Positions 35,738-46,938 of a stretch of 64,000 nucleotides of DNA are shown in pieces; the stretch's first letter is position 1, and each line of letters opens with the position of its first letter. The DNA comes from Mesorhizobium sp. M2D.F.Ca.ET.226.01.1.1 (GTDB taxonomy: Bacteria; Pseudomonadota; Alphaproteobacteria; Rhizobiales; Rhizobiaceae), in assembly GCF_004022705.2 (NCBI RefSeq), contig NZ_RZOY02000002.1:659758-723757 (forward strand), given 5' to 3'. The translations under genes were made by a program, and so were the position numbers. The notes beneath the pieces were generated by a model that did no database searches, was not told where the DNA came from, and worked only from the letters and a program-made list of their open reading frames with translations.

Positions 35738-38413
35738 TTGCCAGGAACGCAGCCCATAACCCCACTCTCCCTACCAGAACTACCAAGCAAGCCCCGCACT
35801 CATGGGCTTCGCAGGACGTCCGTTGCGTCCGAGTTGGTCGGCGCGGGGCCGGCTCCGATCCCCGTCGCATGGGAGGACGGCAAGGCGAGGGATTTCGTGC
35901 TCGACAACGGCATGGAGGTGGTCGTCATTCCCAACCACCGGGCGCCGATCGTCACCCACATGGTGTGGTACAAGATCGGCAGCGCCGACGAGCCGCCGGG
36001 CAAATCCGGCATCGCCCATTTCTTCGAGCATCTGATGTTCAAGGCGACGACCAACCATGCGGGCGGCGAATTCGACCGCGCAGTGTTCGAGATCGGCGGC
36101 TCCAACAACGCCTTCACCTCCTCCGACTACACCGCCTTCTATCAGACAGTGGCGCCGTCGGCGCTCGAGCTGATGATGAGCTTCGAGGCCGACCGAATGC
36201 GAAACCTCATCCTCACCGACGATGTCGTCAAGACCGAGCGCGACGTGGTCATCGAGGAGCGCCGCTCAAGCACCGACACCAACCCGCAGGACGTGCTCCA
36301 TGAGGAGATCGACGCGACGCTGTGGCAGAACCAGCCCTATCGCATCCCGATCATCGGCTGGATGCAGGAGATCGAGCAGCTGAACCGCGTCGACGCCACC
36401 GCCTTCTATGAAAAATACTACTGGCCCAACAACTCCGTGCTGATCGTGGCCGGCGATGTCGAGCCGGAAACGGTGAAGGTGCTGGCCGAGAAGACCTATG
36501 GCAAGGTGGCGCGCGGGCCCGACCTGCCGCCGCGCATCCGGCCGGTTGAGCCCGAGCAGAACACCAGGCGCACCGTCACGCTCTCCGACGCCCGCGTCAG
36601 CGTGCCCAGTTTTTCGACGCAGTGGGTGGTGCCGTCTTACCATACCGCCAAGCCGGGCGAGGCCGAAGCGCTCGACCTGCTGTCCGAAATCCTCGGCGGC
36701 GGTAACCGCAGCCGGCTTTACCAGGCGCTCGCTGTCCAGCAAGGTATCGCTTCCAGCGCCTGCGCCTATTTCCAGGGCACCATGCTCGACGACACCAGGT
36801 TCGCCATCTATGGCGCGCCGCGCGGCGATGCCAAGCTGGCCGATCTCGAAGCGGCGGCCGCTGCCGAAGTCGCTCGCATTGCCAAGGATGGTGTCAGCAG
36901 CGAGGAACTGGGCAAGGCCAAGGAGCGCTTTGTGCGCGATATGATCTTTGCCGAAGACGACCAGGACGACCTCGCCTGCATCTACGGCTCGACGCTGGCC
37001 ACCGGCGGCACCGTGAAAGATGTCGAGGAACGGCCGTCTCGCATCCGCAGGGTTACCGCCGCGCAAATCAAAGCAGTTGCCGCCCGCTATCTCGCGTTCG
37101 ACCGTTCGACCACGGGCTATCTCTTGCCCAAGACGGAGAATCAAGAGATGACGCTCGGCGCTCAGCCCCATGCTGCGATGAACATCCAGGAGGTGAAGTC
37201 CGAAAAGGGCATCATCGCCTGGCTGGTGGAGGACCACACAGTGGAAATCGTCAACATCGGCTTTGCCTTCAACGGCGGCACCACGCAGGACCCGGTCGGG
37301 AAGGAGGGGATGGCCAAACTGATGGCCGGCCTGTTCATCGAAGGCGCTGGCCATTACGACAGCGATGCCTTCCAGGTGAAGCTCGACGATGCCGGCGCCG
37401 AAATGAGTTTGGACGCGCAAAGCGACGACATCTACGGATCGGTGTGCATGCTTTCCAAAAAGCAGGACGCCGCGTTCGGCCTGCTTCGGCTCGCGCTGAA
37501 CGCGCCGCGCTTCGACCAGGGGCCGATCGATCGCGTCCGCGCCGAGATTGTCTCCGGCATCGTCGGCAGCGAGCGAGACCCTGGCGCAATCGCTCAGCGC
37601 AAATGGCTGCGCGCGATCTACGGCGCGCATCCTTGTTCAAGGCCGGGAGAAGGCACAAAAGAGAGCCTCGCCGGCATCACGCCGTCCGACCTCCTCGCCT
37701 TCCACCAGGCCATTTTCGCTCGCGACGGGCTCCATATTGCCGTGGTGGGTGACATTGACGCGAACACGTTGAGGGAAAGGCTTGACCAGCTGTTTGGTGA
37801 TTTGCCTGAGCAACAAACCCTCGTCCCCGTCTACGATGTCGCGCCGAAACTCGGTCAACTGGTGGAGGAGAACTACGACCTGCCGCAGACTTCGCTAACG
37901 TTGGCCTGGCCTGGCGTGAAGCGTAGCGCGCCGAATTTCTACGCCGCCGTGCTGATGAACGACATCCTTGGCGGCTCATACTTGACTTCCCGCCTTTACG
38001 AGGAGGTACGCCAAAAACGCGGCCTTGCCTATCACGTCAGCTCTGAACTGACCCTTGACAAGCTTCTGGTTACGACAGAGACACGCTCGGATTGCGCCGC
38101 CCAAACGCTGAGCATCGTGCGAGAGGTGGTAAAGCAGATGGCGCAGCAAGGACCGACCGGGGCCGAGCTCAAGGCGGCGAAGAAGCACCTGATCGGCACC
38201 TATGCCATTGACCGTCTGGGCTCGACCAGCTCGATTGCAGACCGGCTCCTGGATTTGCAGATTCAAAATGCCGACGTCGACTACAACCAGCGTCGCGCCC
38301 GCAGCATCGGTCGGGTGACGCTCAAACAGGTCAAGGCGGCGGCCAAGAAGCTGCTTTCGGCCGAGCCCGCCATTTTGGTGGTCGGCCCGCCGCTGGGCGG
38401 CAAGGATGAGTAA
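35738..38413 (+). CDS. Double M16 zinc peptidase (two family units in one chain)
   Basis: 891 residues from a TTG at 35738 with GAGGAAC 8 bases before it; no in-frame ATG exists before residue 59. The first half (~45-470) is an active-type M16 unit with the HxxEH zinc motif HFFEH at 94-98 and [17 protein letters not shown]. The second half (~475-890) is the partner unit without the zinc motif, containing [20 protein letters not shown]. In most rhizobia these are two adjacent secreted proteins; here they are fused and neither half keeps a signal peptide, so it may act in the cytoplasm. The NifA site and sigma-54 promoter upstream suggest expression in nitrogen-fixing cells. A decayed copy is at 48895. 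Confidence 0.88.
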   Translation: MPGTQPITPLSLPELPSKPRTHGLRRTSVASELVGAGPAPIPVAWEDGKARDFVLDNGMEVVVIPNHRAPIVTHMVWYKIGSADEPPGKSGIAHFFEHLMFKATTNHAGGEFDRAVFEIGGSNNAFTSSDYTAFYQTVAPSALELMMSFEADRMRNLILTDDVVKTERDVVIEERRSSTDTNPQDVLHEEIDATLWQNQPYRIPIIGWMQEIEQLNRVDATAFYEKYYWPNNSVLIVAGDVEPETVKVLAEKTYGKVARGPDLPPRIRPVEPEQNTRRTVTLSDARVSVPSFSTQWVVPSYHTAKPGEAEALDLLSEILGGGNRSRLYQALAVQQGIASSACAYFQGTMLDDTRFAIYGAPRGDAKLADLEAAAAAEVARIAKDGVSSEELGKAKERFVRDMIFAEDDQDDLACIYGSTLATGGTVKDVEERPSRIRRVTAAQIKAVAARYLAFDRSTTGYLLPKTENQEMTLGAQPHAAMNIQEVKSEKGIIAWLVEDHTVEIVNIGFAFNGGTTQDPVGKEGMAKLMAGLFIEGAGHYDSDAFQVKLDDAGAEMSLDAQSDDIYGSVCMLSKKQDAAFGLLRLALNAPRFDQGPIDRVRAEIVSGIVGSERDPGAIAQRKWLRAIYGAHPCSRPGEGTKESLAGITPSDLLAFHQAIFARDGLHIAVVGDIDANTLRERLDQLFGDLPEQQTLVPVYDVAPKLGQLVEENYDLPQTSLTLAWPGVKRSAPNFYAAVLMNDILGGSYLTSRLYEEVRQKRGLAYHVSSELTLDKLLVTTETRSDCAAQTLSIVREVVKQMAQQGPTGAELKAAKKHLIGTYAIDRLGSTSSIADRLLDLQIQNADVDYNQRRARSIGRVTLKQVKAAAKKLLSAEPAILVVGPPLGGKDE

Positions 38414-38836
38414 AGAAACTCATCTCGCCTTCCTTCTTCCTTGGGGCTTCTCGTGGGAAGAGCGAATATGGAGGCCGGTGGGCCAAGCAGATCATGCAGA
38501 CCCGCGGAGTCGTTTCGCGGGCCTTGCGCGGCATTGGCGGTCCAGGGGCCTCTCGCCGAAAAGGCGCTCCTCAGCATGCATGCCGCCTTTTGCAGAATAC
38601 ACTCGCACGCCACCAGCAGGCAGCGGGTGGATGAAGCAAACATCCGGCTGCTCAATCCATCAACTGATGAACCGCGGGCACTCAAACTAACGGAACTGTT
38701 GTCGTATGTTTGGTCTACCAACTGCTTTGCCGAGGCCCTAGGACGAACCCGCTGGTGCAGAATACACACCGACGGCCTGTCGACCTGGATGTTCGCTGCG
38801 TTGAGGAGGAATCCGGTATTGCCCCTGTGCCTGCCG

Positions 38837-40294
38837 ATGATCCGCCGTCTGAAATCCCCGCACCTGTTTGGAGCCATCGACCGCCTGCCGGCACTCGGCA
38901 GACCGGTTGGCAATAAGACGTTCGAGGTCGTCAATCCGTCGACCGGCGAAGTTTTGGCAGAGCTTCCCGATATGGGCGTGGAGGAGACACGTGCTGCGGT
39001 AGACAAGGCCTATGTTGCGCAGTCGGGATGGGCCGCGTTGACTGCCCGAGAGCGTAGCGACGTTCTTTGGCGATGGCATCAGCTGATCATCGACCATGCA
39101 GGCGATCTCGCCGCGATTCTGACCGCGGAAATGGGCAAGCCGCTTGCCGAAGCCGTGTCAGAGGTATCGCATGCGGCGGCGTATCTGCAATGGTATGCCG
39201 AGGAGGCCAATCGCGTCTATGGCGAGACGATCTCGGCACCCTCGACAGACCGCCGAATGCTAGTGATCAAGCAGCCCATCGGCGTTGTTGGCACGATCAC
39301 GCCATGGAATTTCCCGGCCTCCATGGTGGCGCGCAAGATCTCGCCGGCCTTGGCTGCGGGCTGCACGATCGTGCTCAAGCCCGCTGAACAGACGCCGCTC
39401 GTGGCTGGCGCAATGTTCGCCCTTGCCCATCAGGCCGGCTTTCCCGATGGCGTGGTCAACCTGATCTATGCGTCCGAAGGTGATCGCGTCGGCCGTGAAC
39501 TCTGCACCAATTCCAAGATCCGCAAGATCAGCTTCACCGGTTCGACCGAGGTCGGGCGGCTGCTGATGCGTCAGTGCTCTGACCAGATCAAGAAGGTTAG
39601 CCTTGAGCTCGGCGGCAACGCACCTTTCATCATCTTCGATGATGCCGACATCGACGCTGCTGTTGACGGTGCGATCCAGGCGAAGTTTCGCAATGCCGGC
39701 CAGACCTGCGTTTCGGCGAACCGTATTTACGTCCAATCGAGCGTTCACGATGAGTTCGTCAAGAAATTCGTGGAGAAAGTCCGGCACTTGTCGGTTGGCG
39801 ACGGATTCGGTGCCGGAGTAGACATCGGACCGCTCGTCGACAGGCATGCTCTGGCCAAGATCGAGTCTCACATCGCAGATGCCATTGCGAAAGGCGGCAC
39901 AATACGATGTGGGGGCCAACGTATCGGCAAGAATGGCACGTTTTTCGAACCCACGGTCCTCACCGAGATTTCCAGCGTCATGGCAGTCGCGCAAGAGGAG
40001 ACATTCGGGCCGCTCGCGCCGATCATTCGCTTCAACGATGCGGATCAGGTCGTGCGCGAGGCCAATGACACGATCTACGGCCTCGCCGCATACTTCTATG
40101 CCTCAAACCTGAAGCGGGTCTGGCGTGTGGCAGAGGCTCTGGAATATGGCATGGTTGGCATCAACACGGGACGCATGTCCTCGGAGGCGGCACCGTTTGG
40201 CGGGATCAAACAATCCGGCATCGGGCGGGAGGGTTCCCGTCATGGCCTCGAGGACTATCTGGAAATGAAATATCTTTGCATGGGCGGGATTTGA
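38837..40294 (+). CDS. gabD: NAD(P)-dependent succinate-semialdehyde dehydrogenase
   Basis: 485 residues from the ATG at 38837; the frame is open 132 codons further but that part has no homology. ALDH features: PWNFPASMVARKISPALAAG, KPAEQTPL, FTGSTEVG, general-base Glu257 in LELGGNAPF and catalytic Cys291 in [13 protein letters not shown]. The end matches GabD ([32 protein letters not shown]). Oxidises succinate semialdehyde to succinate, the last step of the GABA shunt, which may matter in bacteroids. It follows the M16 gene after 423 bases with no clear promoter. A decayed second copy is at 50744. Confidence 0.93.
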   Translation: MIRRLKSPHLFGAIDRLPALGRPVGNKTFEVVNPSTGEVLAELPDMGVEETRAAVDKAYVAQSGWAALTARERSDVLWRWHQLIIDHAGDLAAILTAEMGKPLAEAVSEVSHAAAYLQWYAEEANRVYGETISAPSTDRRMLVIKQPIGVVGTITPWNFPASMVARKISPALAAGCTIVLKPAEQTPLVAGAMFALAHQAGFPDGVVNLIYASEGDRVGRELCTNSKIRKISFTGSTEVGRLLMRQCSDQIKKVSLELGGNAPFIIFDDADIDAAVDGAIQAKFRNAGQTCVSANRIYVQSSVHDEFVKKFVEKVRHLSVGDGFGAGVDIGPLVDRHALAKIESHIADAIAKGGTIRCGGQRIGKNGTFFEPTVLTEISSVMAVAQEETFGPLAPIIRFNDADQVVREANDTIYGLAAYFYASNLKRVWRVAEALEYGMVGINTGRMSSEAAPFGGIKQSGIGREGSRHGLEDYLEMKYLCMGGI

Positions 40295-41081
40295 AACCTG
40301 CTGCACTGTCTCTCCGCCCCACCGGGGGGCGGCCTGCGGCCAATGCCGCCACCTAATTGGAAGTTCCAAACGCCGTTGACCTGAAACACGGATGCCCGGC
40401 AGGAGACTGAGCTCGCTGCCGGGCCGGACATGCCTTGGGAGGGCATAAGTCAGCGCTCCTAGGGCCGATGGGCCACTCAGTTCGTGCGCCTTTTGCCGAT
40501 TGCGTTGCATGTGCCGTGCCAAGCCAAAAAGCATTGATAAACCGCCGATGGATCAGCTTTTGCCCTGTTGCGCATTCTACATTGTGGGGATATGCGACAA
40601 TGCCCAAGCGGTTGAATCGTCGTGTTGCAGACCCCCAGACGGGTCATGACTGCTGTTCTTAGGACAGTGCGCAGCAAGCCGCTACTCGCTGCACTCCAGG
40701 CACACCATTTCCATAATCAAGCGGTGGGTGCTATGTCTGACCGAGCTGTCGACCAGGGAGCGGTGTGAGGCCTCAAATCCCTCCATATTGTTGCACCCGC
40801 CGGTCCAACAGGACTGCAGGTCCGGACTCAAAGGATCTTGGCTGCTATGGCGACATTGCGGTGCACGCCGCTTTCCGACCAATGATGTGCGTCCAGGTCG
40901 AGGCCGGCCCTAATGAACCACCGCCTTGGCACCCTCGCCCATCTCATTGCGGCATCGACAAGCTAGACCAGAGCGCACCTTGCAAGGCGCCATGCAGTCC
41001 TGTCGGCGGGCGAACTGTTGGTGACGGGTACAGCTGCGAGCGAACGTTCATCCACCGACGCACAGCGCGGACTGTCGCTTT
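40295..41081. other. Stretch without a supported gene
   Basis: No conserved frame seen between gabD and the DUF2285 pseudogene. Confidence 0.4.
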
Positions 41082-41892
41082 TCAAATTAGGAAATCTCTG
41101 TAGCCACCATTCATGAGCGCGCGGCCACGCGAGACGGCCCGACGGATGCGGTCGCGCAGATGATCGCGAGGATCCGCCCAGTCGGCATGGACGCGCCGTT
41201 GACCGATGAGAACTTCGGCGAGCTCGCGATGAGGTGCTCCGGCGAGCGAACCGTCGAGCGCACGAAGAACGAAGGACAAACGGACGCCGCGCTTTTCCGG
41301 CGCAAACAAGCGGGGGGGCAACTGTTGCCCTAGACTGAGAGCATTGAGGCACTCCAGTCCCCTCAGTCGATGCTTTAAAAGCACCGCGGGCCAGATGGCT
41401 TGCGTATGCAGGCAAACAGGGTGGAGGATATTCGCGCCCGAGACGGCGAGCTGCAGCGCGTGGTCCGCATTGCGAAGAAGAACATGCTGGCTCTTGTCGG
41501 GCGCCAGCAGGACGGTTGCACGACAGGGCAATGCCGAGAGTTCGAACGGCGGTGTCGGCGACGAGGCAGGCAACCGTTCCGCAATGACCGGCAGCACATG
41601 GACGCACCAGAGCGGACACCAGAATACGACCGAAGCGCGGCCACAAGACTCCGCGAAACAGAACACCCCAGCGTGACAGGTCGCCGGCCGACGCGACCAT
41701 ATCGAGAAAGGATTGGAGAGACCAAGTCTTGCAATGCTGGCGCGCAGCGGTCAGATCGCGCTGGAACGCTGGATTGCGGCGTAAGAACTCCCAAGCCCAC
41801 TCCCGCAGCGTCAGGCCAGCGGTGTAGTCGTATGATCTTTCATCCCGCCAATCGGCCTGATCCGCGCCAGTCAGGAGATTCATGACTGACAT
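41082..41892 (-). pseudogene. DUF6499/DUF2285 (ICE-type transcriptional regulator-domain) gene, frameshifted
   Basis: The first frame from 41892 gives DWRDERSYDYTAGLTLREWAWEFLRRNPAF, the DUF6499 N-terminal signature of a protein common on rhizobial integrative elements. The frame must change around 41600-41660. The second frame carries the DUF2285 end (LQLAVSGANILHPVCLHTQAIW, HRLRGLECLNAL, RRVHADWADPRDHLRDRIRRAV) and stops at 41082. Such genes usually sit near excision/replication functions of ICEs. One indel, so recently lost or mis-sequenced. Bases 41893-42390 hold only unrecognised decayed frames. Confidence 0.78.
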
Positions 41893-42390
41893 CCCCTGCC
41901 CGCGCCTGCGTGCGTCGAAACATTATGCCACTTCGCAAAGCATCGGCGAAGGCAGCAGACGTCGAAGACCCCGTTTCGTTGAAGCGTCAGCCATCGCCAC
42001 TGTCGGCGACAGAAGATGTGCCCAAATTGCCACCAGACCGTCGAACTGGCACAGCGACGGCCAGCGCGACCTGGAATTGATCCCGTAACGGTCATCGGCT
42101 CCTGCGTCGCGATCCAGACGTCCCTTGAAGGCGCAGTAGCGCGGCAGTGGATCGCACGCTGCTTGTCGGCAAGTTGTCGTAGCGGCGGCGCCATAGGCAC
42201 GGTCATCGGAGGGTCTCCTGCGGCAAGTTTTCGCCATTGGAGGCCAATCTCCCCGCTAGGGCAGCCTGTGCAGTTGCACAGGTGAAGCGGATCAATCAGG
42301 GGGAGCCATGGCGGAAACTGGATGATGGCGGCTTGAGGAGAGCGGCGTATCGAGGCGGGTGATGAAGCCTGCCAGTACCTCTCAAGGAGA

Positions 42391-42846
42391 GTGATACGCC
42401 ATGAACGAGACTATCAACACATTGTTCGCCTTCGTCAGCCCGACGAAATCGATGATACCCTGACGGATGTACTTCGCAGCGGCGCGCGCAAATTGCTTGC
42501 GCATGCGATCGAGATGGAGGCCGAGGCGTATGCCAAGGCGGTCGACTGCCTGACGAAAGATCAGAATGCGTCGCTGGCGCTCTACGATTTCCCCGCCGAA
42601 CACTGGGATCATCTGCGAACGTCCAATCCCATCGAAAGCGTCTTTGCAACCGTTCGCTATCGCACGGTTCGCACCAAGGGCTCGCTATCCTCGAAAACCG
42701 CCCAGCTGATGGTCTTCAAGCTGTTGGCCGCGGCCAGGAAGTGGCGACGATTGAAAGGACAAAATCAGTTGCCGAAACTCATCGCAGGTGCCAGGTTCCT
42801 GGACGGAATCCAGGTCATCGAAACGAAGCCGCAGAGCGCCGCTTGA
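42391..42846 (+). pseudogene. IS256-family transposase with large internal deletion
   Basis: The frame joins an N-terminal block (TDVLRSGARKLLAHAIEMEAEAY) directly to the C-terminal catalytic end (FPAEHWDHLRTSNPIESVFA, TVRYRTVRTKGSLS, MVFKLLAAARKWRRLKG). About 230 codons with the first two catalytic acids are missing. The genuine start at 42401 (MNETINTLFAFVSP) is out of frame with the rest. Non-functional alone, but the ends could be mobilised in trans. Confidence 0.82.
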
Positions 42847-42959
42847 TCAGCCTCGTCGCCCAAATTCCAGCATAGCTCCATCGGAACTGCCAGCCTTCCT
42901 TGCCGATCAGGCGCATATCAGCGCTGACGATACCGAGGACGGCGATGGCGATCACCTCC

Positions 42960-43856
42960 AGGCCGCCGAGTAACGACCCTCAAAACACCGCACTGGTCGA
43001 GGCCAGCCTGAACCGGTATCTTGTGCCTGCCCTCGGGAGTCGCTCTATCCACCATGTGATCGACACCGACATTGCTAACATCACCAAGAAGATCGTCGCC
43101 GGGGGTCACCCGCAAAGGGCTAACACGGCCTTCTGGTATATGCGGGCATTTTCAACTGGTATCGCAAACCGCCGCAACGGCTCATCGCGGTTTCCCGCGA
43201 GGGTTTGGAAAATTAGGTATCCGGCCCCGATCGTCAAGCGCAAGCGAGTGGTGAACGATGCCGAACTGGCGGCTATATGGACGGGCTGTGAGCCCGAACC
43301 GGGCGATATCGGCTATTCGTTCGGCTCCATCGTCAAGCTGCTCATGCTGACCGGACAGAGGCGTACGGAAGTTGCCGCGATGCATTGGTCTGAACTCAAC
43401 CTTGAAGCCGGAACATGAGAACTATCGGGTGACCGCACGAAGAACGAAGAGCCTACGCTTATTCCGCTGTCCACACTGGCGGTGTCGGTCCCCCAGTCGG
43501 CACCGAAGACTAATGACACGTTTGTTTTCCCTGCCAGGGTCAACAAAAAAAGCCACTTCTCAGGCTACGCGAAGGGCAAGAAGGCTCGAGACGGCAAGGT
43601 CAATGTTGACGGGGTGGCTTTGGAGAACGGGACCCTTCACGATCTGCGCAGGACGCTCGCGACAAATCTCGGCAGGCGGCAGGTATTGCCACACGTCATC
43701 GAGCACATAGTGAACACAAGGCGTCGTCCCTGAGACATTGGCGAAATCTACAATCTCTTTAGCAACGTCAAGGAGAGGCGCGAGGTGTTGCAGATGTGGT
43801 CAAATCACATCGAATGGCTGATCAAGCAGGCTGCGGATGACGCTCTGGCGGCGTAG
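42960..43856 (+). pseudogene. P4-type tyrosine recombinase (integrase), frameshifted
   Basis: A middle part NTAFWYMRAFSTGIANRR precedes the Arg I box LMLTGQRRTEVAAMHWSELN. After a frame change come FVFPARVNKKSHFSGYAKG and box II HDLRRTLATNLG. After another break comes the C-terminal tail IYNLFSNVKERREVLQMW, typical of ICE/P4 integrases. The catalytic Arg, His and Arg are still readable but three frames are needed. Its end overlaps the oppositely oriented peptidase gene by ~35 bases. No tRNA-like attachment site was found beside it. Confidence 0.8.
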
Positions 43857-44451
43857 CTGCTGGCATGGGCGGAAGATGCGGCGCAACAATCGTCAGAGCC
43901 TCATCGAATTGGAGATCATGCTTGACCAGCAAATGCGCGGCCAATGCTTCGATGGCTGACCAGTGATCGAGTACTAGCCGGGCCGTGCGATCTTCGATCC
44001 GCCTCCAACGGGGGCGGCGCGGCATCAGGAACCGCAACTCACCATAGATTCGCTTGGCATCCGCGTAGTCGCTGCTCCCGTCATTCCCATCGGACGCATT
44101 CATCGCCATATCGCGCGGGTCCAGATAGCCTTCGAATGCGGATTCTGCAAAAGGACCTGCCAGACACGCAACTATCTCTTGGATCGCACAATCGCGTTTC
44201 AAATATCGATCCATATCGTCCTCGAAAATCGGCTTTCGCTTCGAGGTGACTCCTTGCGCTGAATAAAAACCCGCGCCTTCGACAACACCACCGCACTCTC
44301 CGTCACCGGCGTCGGGGTAAATACTAACACTTGAGAAAGCAGGGAGTTCACGGTCGTCGTCGAACACCTGACGGTGCAAAACGATGGCGGCCACCGCGTG
44401 CCCGGCTTCGTGATGCGCCACAAGCGGCAGATATTGGGAGGCTACATTCAT
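43822..44451 (-). CDS. Stand-alone M41-like (FtsH-type) peptidase domain protein
   Basis: 209 residues from the ATG at 44451. Opens with LVAHHEAGHAVAAIVLHR, an HExxH zinc motif at residues 14-18, then GAGFYSAQGVTSKRK, an AIQEIVACLAGPFAESAFEG helix (second motif region) and SSDYADAKRIYGELRFL, which supplies the third acidic ligand type. This resembles the M41 protease domain of FtsH without its AAA module or membrane anchors. Found on many integrative elements; the target is unknown. Intact, unlike its neighbours. Confidence 0.72.
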   Translation of the reverse strand: MNVASQYLPLVAHHEAGHAVAAIVLHRQVFDDDRELPAFSSVSIYPDAGDGECGGVVEGAGFYSAQGVTSKRKPIFEDDMDRYLKRDCAIQEIVACLAGPFAESAFEGYLDPRDMAMNASDGNDGSSDYADAKRIYGELRFLMPRRPRWRRIEDRTARLVLDHWSAIEALAAHLLVKHDLQFDEALTIVAPHLPPMPAATPPERHPQPA

Positions 44452-44474
44452 GCGGTGCGGCTCTCAGGTCTAGT

Positions 44475-44562
44475 TTGCTTTTGCGCATAGGACCGCAATT
44501 GTCGTGCCAACTGGGAAAATCGTTTCGGGCAATGCGATCGCTCCGATAGCGTTGTGCCTCCT
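44475..44562 (-). repeat. Dispersed ~88-base repeat, copy A (inverted relative to copy B)
   Basis: On the minus strand it reads CACAACGC...GAGCGATCGCATTG...CGAAACGATTTTCCCAGTTGG and GCGGTCCTATGCGCAAAAGC. Copy B is at 60440-60527 on the plus strand, about 85-90 percent alike by eye. Not part of the coding sequence of either neighbour. Confidence 0.75.
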
Positions 44563-44579
44563 GTCTGACATTGTTGGGA

Positions 44580-44954
44580 AGTCGACACGCGCCCGTCGCA
44601 ATGCGGTCGACCTTCCGCGCGAGTTGGGTGACCCGTGAAGGCGGCCGACCAGGACGATGTTGCGCTGATCGGCGACGAAGGCGCCGCCGGGCGAGATCGC
44701 GCATCAGGGGGTGACCGGCGTGTCGGCGAAGTCGAAGTCGTCGATGTCCTTGGCCAGCGGCAACTTGGCGACAGCGAACTGGTATTTGATGGAGCGGGCC
44801 TGCTTCTCCGATATCTCGGCCTGCAAGAGATCACCGACAATCCTGGGCTCGTGCCGTCGCTTGATGGCGACGCGCCCATGATCTCGTCATAGGCTCTGCG
44901 CATTCCGTAGAGCTTCAGCGCTCCCATCAGTTCCAGTACCTCGGTGCGTTCCAT
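44580..44954 (-). pseudogene. IS21-family IstB remnant
   Basis: Begins MERTEVLELMGALKLYGMRR at 44954, the usual IstB start. After frame changes KYQFAVAKLPLAKDIDDFDF-like sequence is readable, but the AAA Walker motifs and most of the protein are missing. Downstream partner of the istA remnant. Confidence 0.7.
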
Positions 44955-44956
44955 GG

Positions 44957-45747
44957 CTGTTTGTCCTCCTGAGACTGTCATAGCGGGCGCAGTCGGCGAC
45001 CGCTCGTGAGCTAGCTTCAGCGCCTGGGGAATGGAAAGGATCGTGCCCGGCGCCGGATCGCGGCTGCGGGCCAGGATGTTGAGGATCACCGGCGCCGACG
45101 ATGCACCGTGCTCGATGGCTTCCTGACAGGCGGCCTCGACCGCGCTCAATCCGTCGGTCAGCACCCAGGTGAGGATCAACACCATCTGCCGGTCGACGTC
45201 ATCAACCGCCTTGAGCTGCGCCGCACCTTCTCCATTGCCGACCGCAGGACCCAGCTAAGGAACGGCGCGCGCCGTGTGCCAGGGATCGTAGACGACCTCG
45301 TTGCGGCCAAAGGAGCGAACGTGTTCTCCCACGACCACGCCATCCTCTGGCGGATGCGATCCGATCGACATAAGCATGGATCTCGACGGGCCGACCGACG
45401 GCACTCGACAGCACCGAGTATTTGTTGTTGTCGAAGCGCACCGTGCAGGTCTTCGACACCGACGGGGGAATGCAATGGAAGCCGTCGAAGCGACCGGCAG
45501 CCGCTCCCGCTGCGGCTTGGCCGCATTCGCCGACAGCAGCCGGTCCCGCGTCTCACGCCAGGCTCCCATGCGGGGAGGGCTGGTGCTTGCGCTCGTAGCG
45601 GAACTCCGTCTGCTCAGAACGCAGGACCTTGCGCACCACCTTGCGCGAGATCTTCAGCTCACGGCAGATCGCCTTGATCGACTTCCCCTGGACCAGCGAC
45701 AGCCGACGTATCTTTGCAATCGTCTCTAAAACCAACATCCAAAACAC
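44957..45747 (-). pseudogene. IS21-family IstA remnant
   Basis: Starts at 45747 with LETIAKIRRLSLVQGKSIKAI and LKISRKVVRKVLRSEQTEF, the IstA helix-turn-helix. The 3' part holds VHAVEAACQEAIEHG-type sequence (AVEAACQEAIEHGASSAPVILNIL). The catalytic centre is deleted (about 790 bases instead of ~1500), and at least two frame changes are present. Confidence 0.72.
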
Positions 45748-45989
45748 AAATGCCTCCGATCAAGCCGGAGGCATCTTGATGACCCCATCGTTAAAGGGTC
45801 CCGTTTGGACGAAAATCACCCTTTAAACAGGGTCCCCATTCCACGAAAAATCAATGCACTACCTTCCAAAGCTGCGAGAGATCGCCACCGACCGCTTTGA
45901 AGGGCCTTTCGGCGGTCTCGTCAGCGAGGTTGTGGCATGAAGAAACATCAATCCACAGCATTGGGCCGAAGCATGCCACGGGCTCATGC

Positions 45990-46700
45990 CGCGGGAGAGC
46001 GGGAAGATATTCTTGAAAGAAGCGGTCTCCGACATCAATACCGACAGGATGGGCAGCTTTCTCACATCACTTGAGGTCGAGCGTGGCAGTTGCGACCCGC
46101 AATGCAAGGCTGGCGGCGATGCATGCCTTTGCGCGGTTCCTGATTTCGGAGCACCCCGAATATTAGGATACGCTGCAACTGGTGGTGACACTTCCCTTCA
46201 AGAGAGCGCGTGGGTGGCACCTGTCGAATATCTCGATGAGCCCGGAAATCAAGAGCGTCCTGGCGCGTATCGACCGCCGCACGCCTTCTGGACAGCGGGA
46301 TTACGCTCTGTTTTCGCTGATGTTCAATACGGATGCACGAGTTCAGGGATCCTGACTCTTCGATTGTGACCTTCGTCTGGTATCGCCCTGTCCCGCCGAG
46401 CAAAGCAACGACCGCCCCACACTGCTCACCCGGTTCGGTGTTCGATACTTGCTGCGCACACATGGCTGCGGGCGAAGGAACCACCCTGGCGGAAAAAAGC
46501 ATCCATCATCGCCCTTTGCGGGACACGACGGCCATCCACCTCGTCAAGGCGGGTGTTGACATCGCCACCATCAGTCGATGGCCAGGCCACTCGGGCTGAA
46601 CTAACGATGCGCTACGCCCAGGCCGGTATCGATATGAAGCGGCAAGCGCTCGAACAAGTCTTCCCCGACGTGATGTCATCGGCAAAAGATCAGACGATCA
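45990..46700 (+). pseudogene. XerC/D-like tyrosine recombinase, multiply frameshifted
   Basis: Pieces in different frames align with a phage-integrase-family recombinase: MGSFLTSLEVERGS, RNARLAAMHAFARFLISEHP, a DRRTPSGQRDYALFSLMFNTGARVQ box-I region, then a box-II region AIHLVKAGVDIATISRWPGHSG and LTMRYAQAGIDMKRQALEQVFPD. At least four indels. Probably from a recombinase-array element. Dead. Confidence 0.72.
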
Positions 46701-46938
46701 TCGCTTTGATGGCTGGATGTTTGGCTGGCTGCACCGCTTGTAGACGCTCAGTTATGTGGAGTTGTATCGCGGGAAGTCGCGCGTCTTGGGCTTTTGCGAT
46801 GTCAGCTCCACATCTCTCCGCAGTGCACGTTGTCACTGTTGAAGAGCCGTTTGTTCAATCTTCGTCCTGGCACGGCAAGGGTTGTCCATATTGTGGGCGT
46901 CTTACGCTTGCCGAGCTTGTCCGAAATCCAGCGCCGGA

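Noticed and set aside
36266..37630. 454-aa minus-strand frame
   Set aside because: It is the reverse of the M16 peptidase gene; high-GC codon bias keeps the opposite strand open, and it has no family motif.
38441..38836. N-terminal 132-codon extension of gabD
   Set aside because: The sequence has no aldehyde-dehydrogenase similarity, and GabD length and start fit the ATG at 38837.
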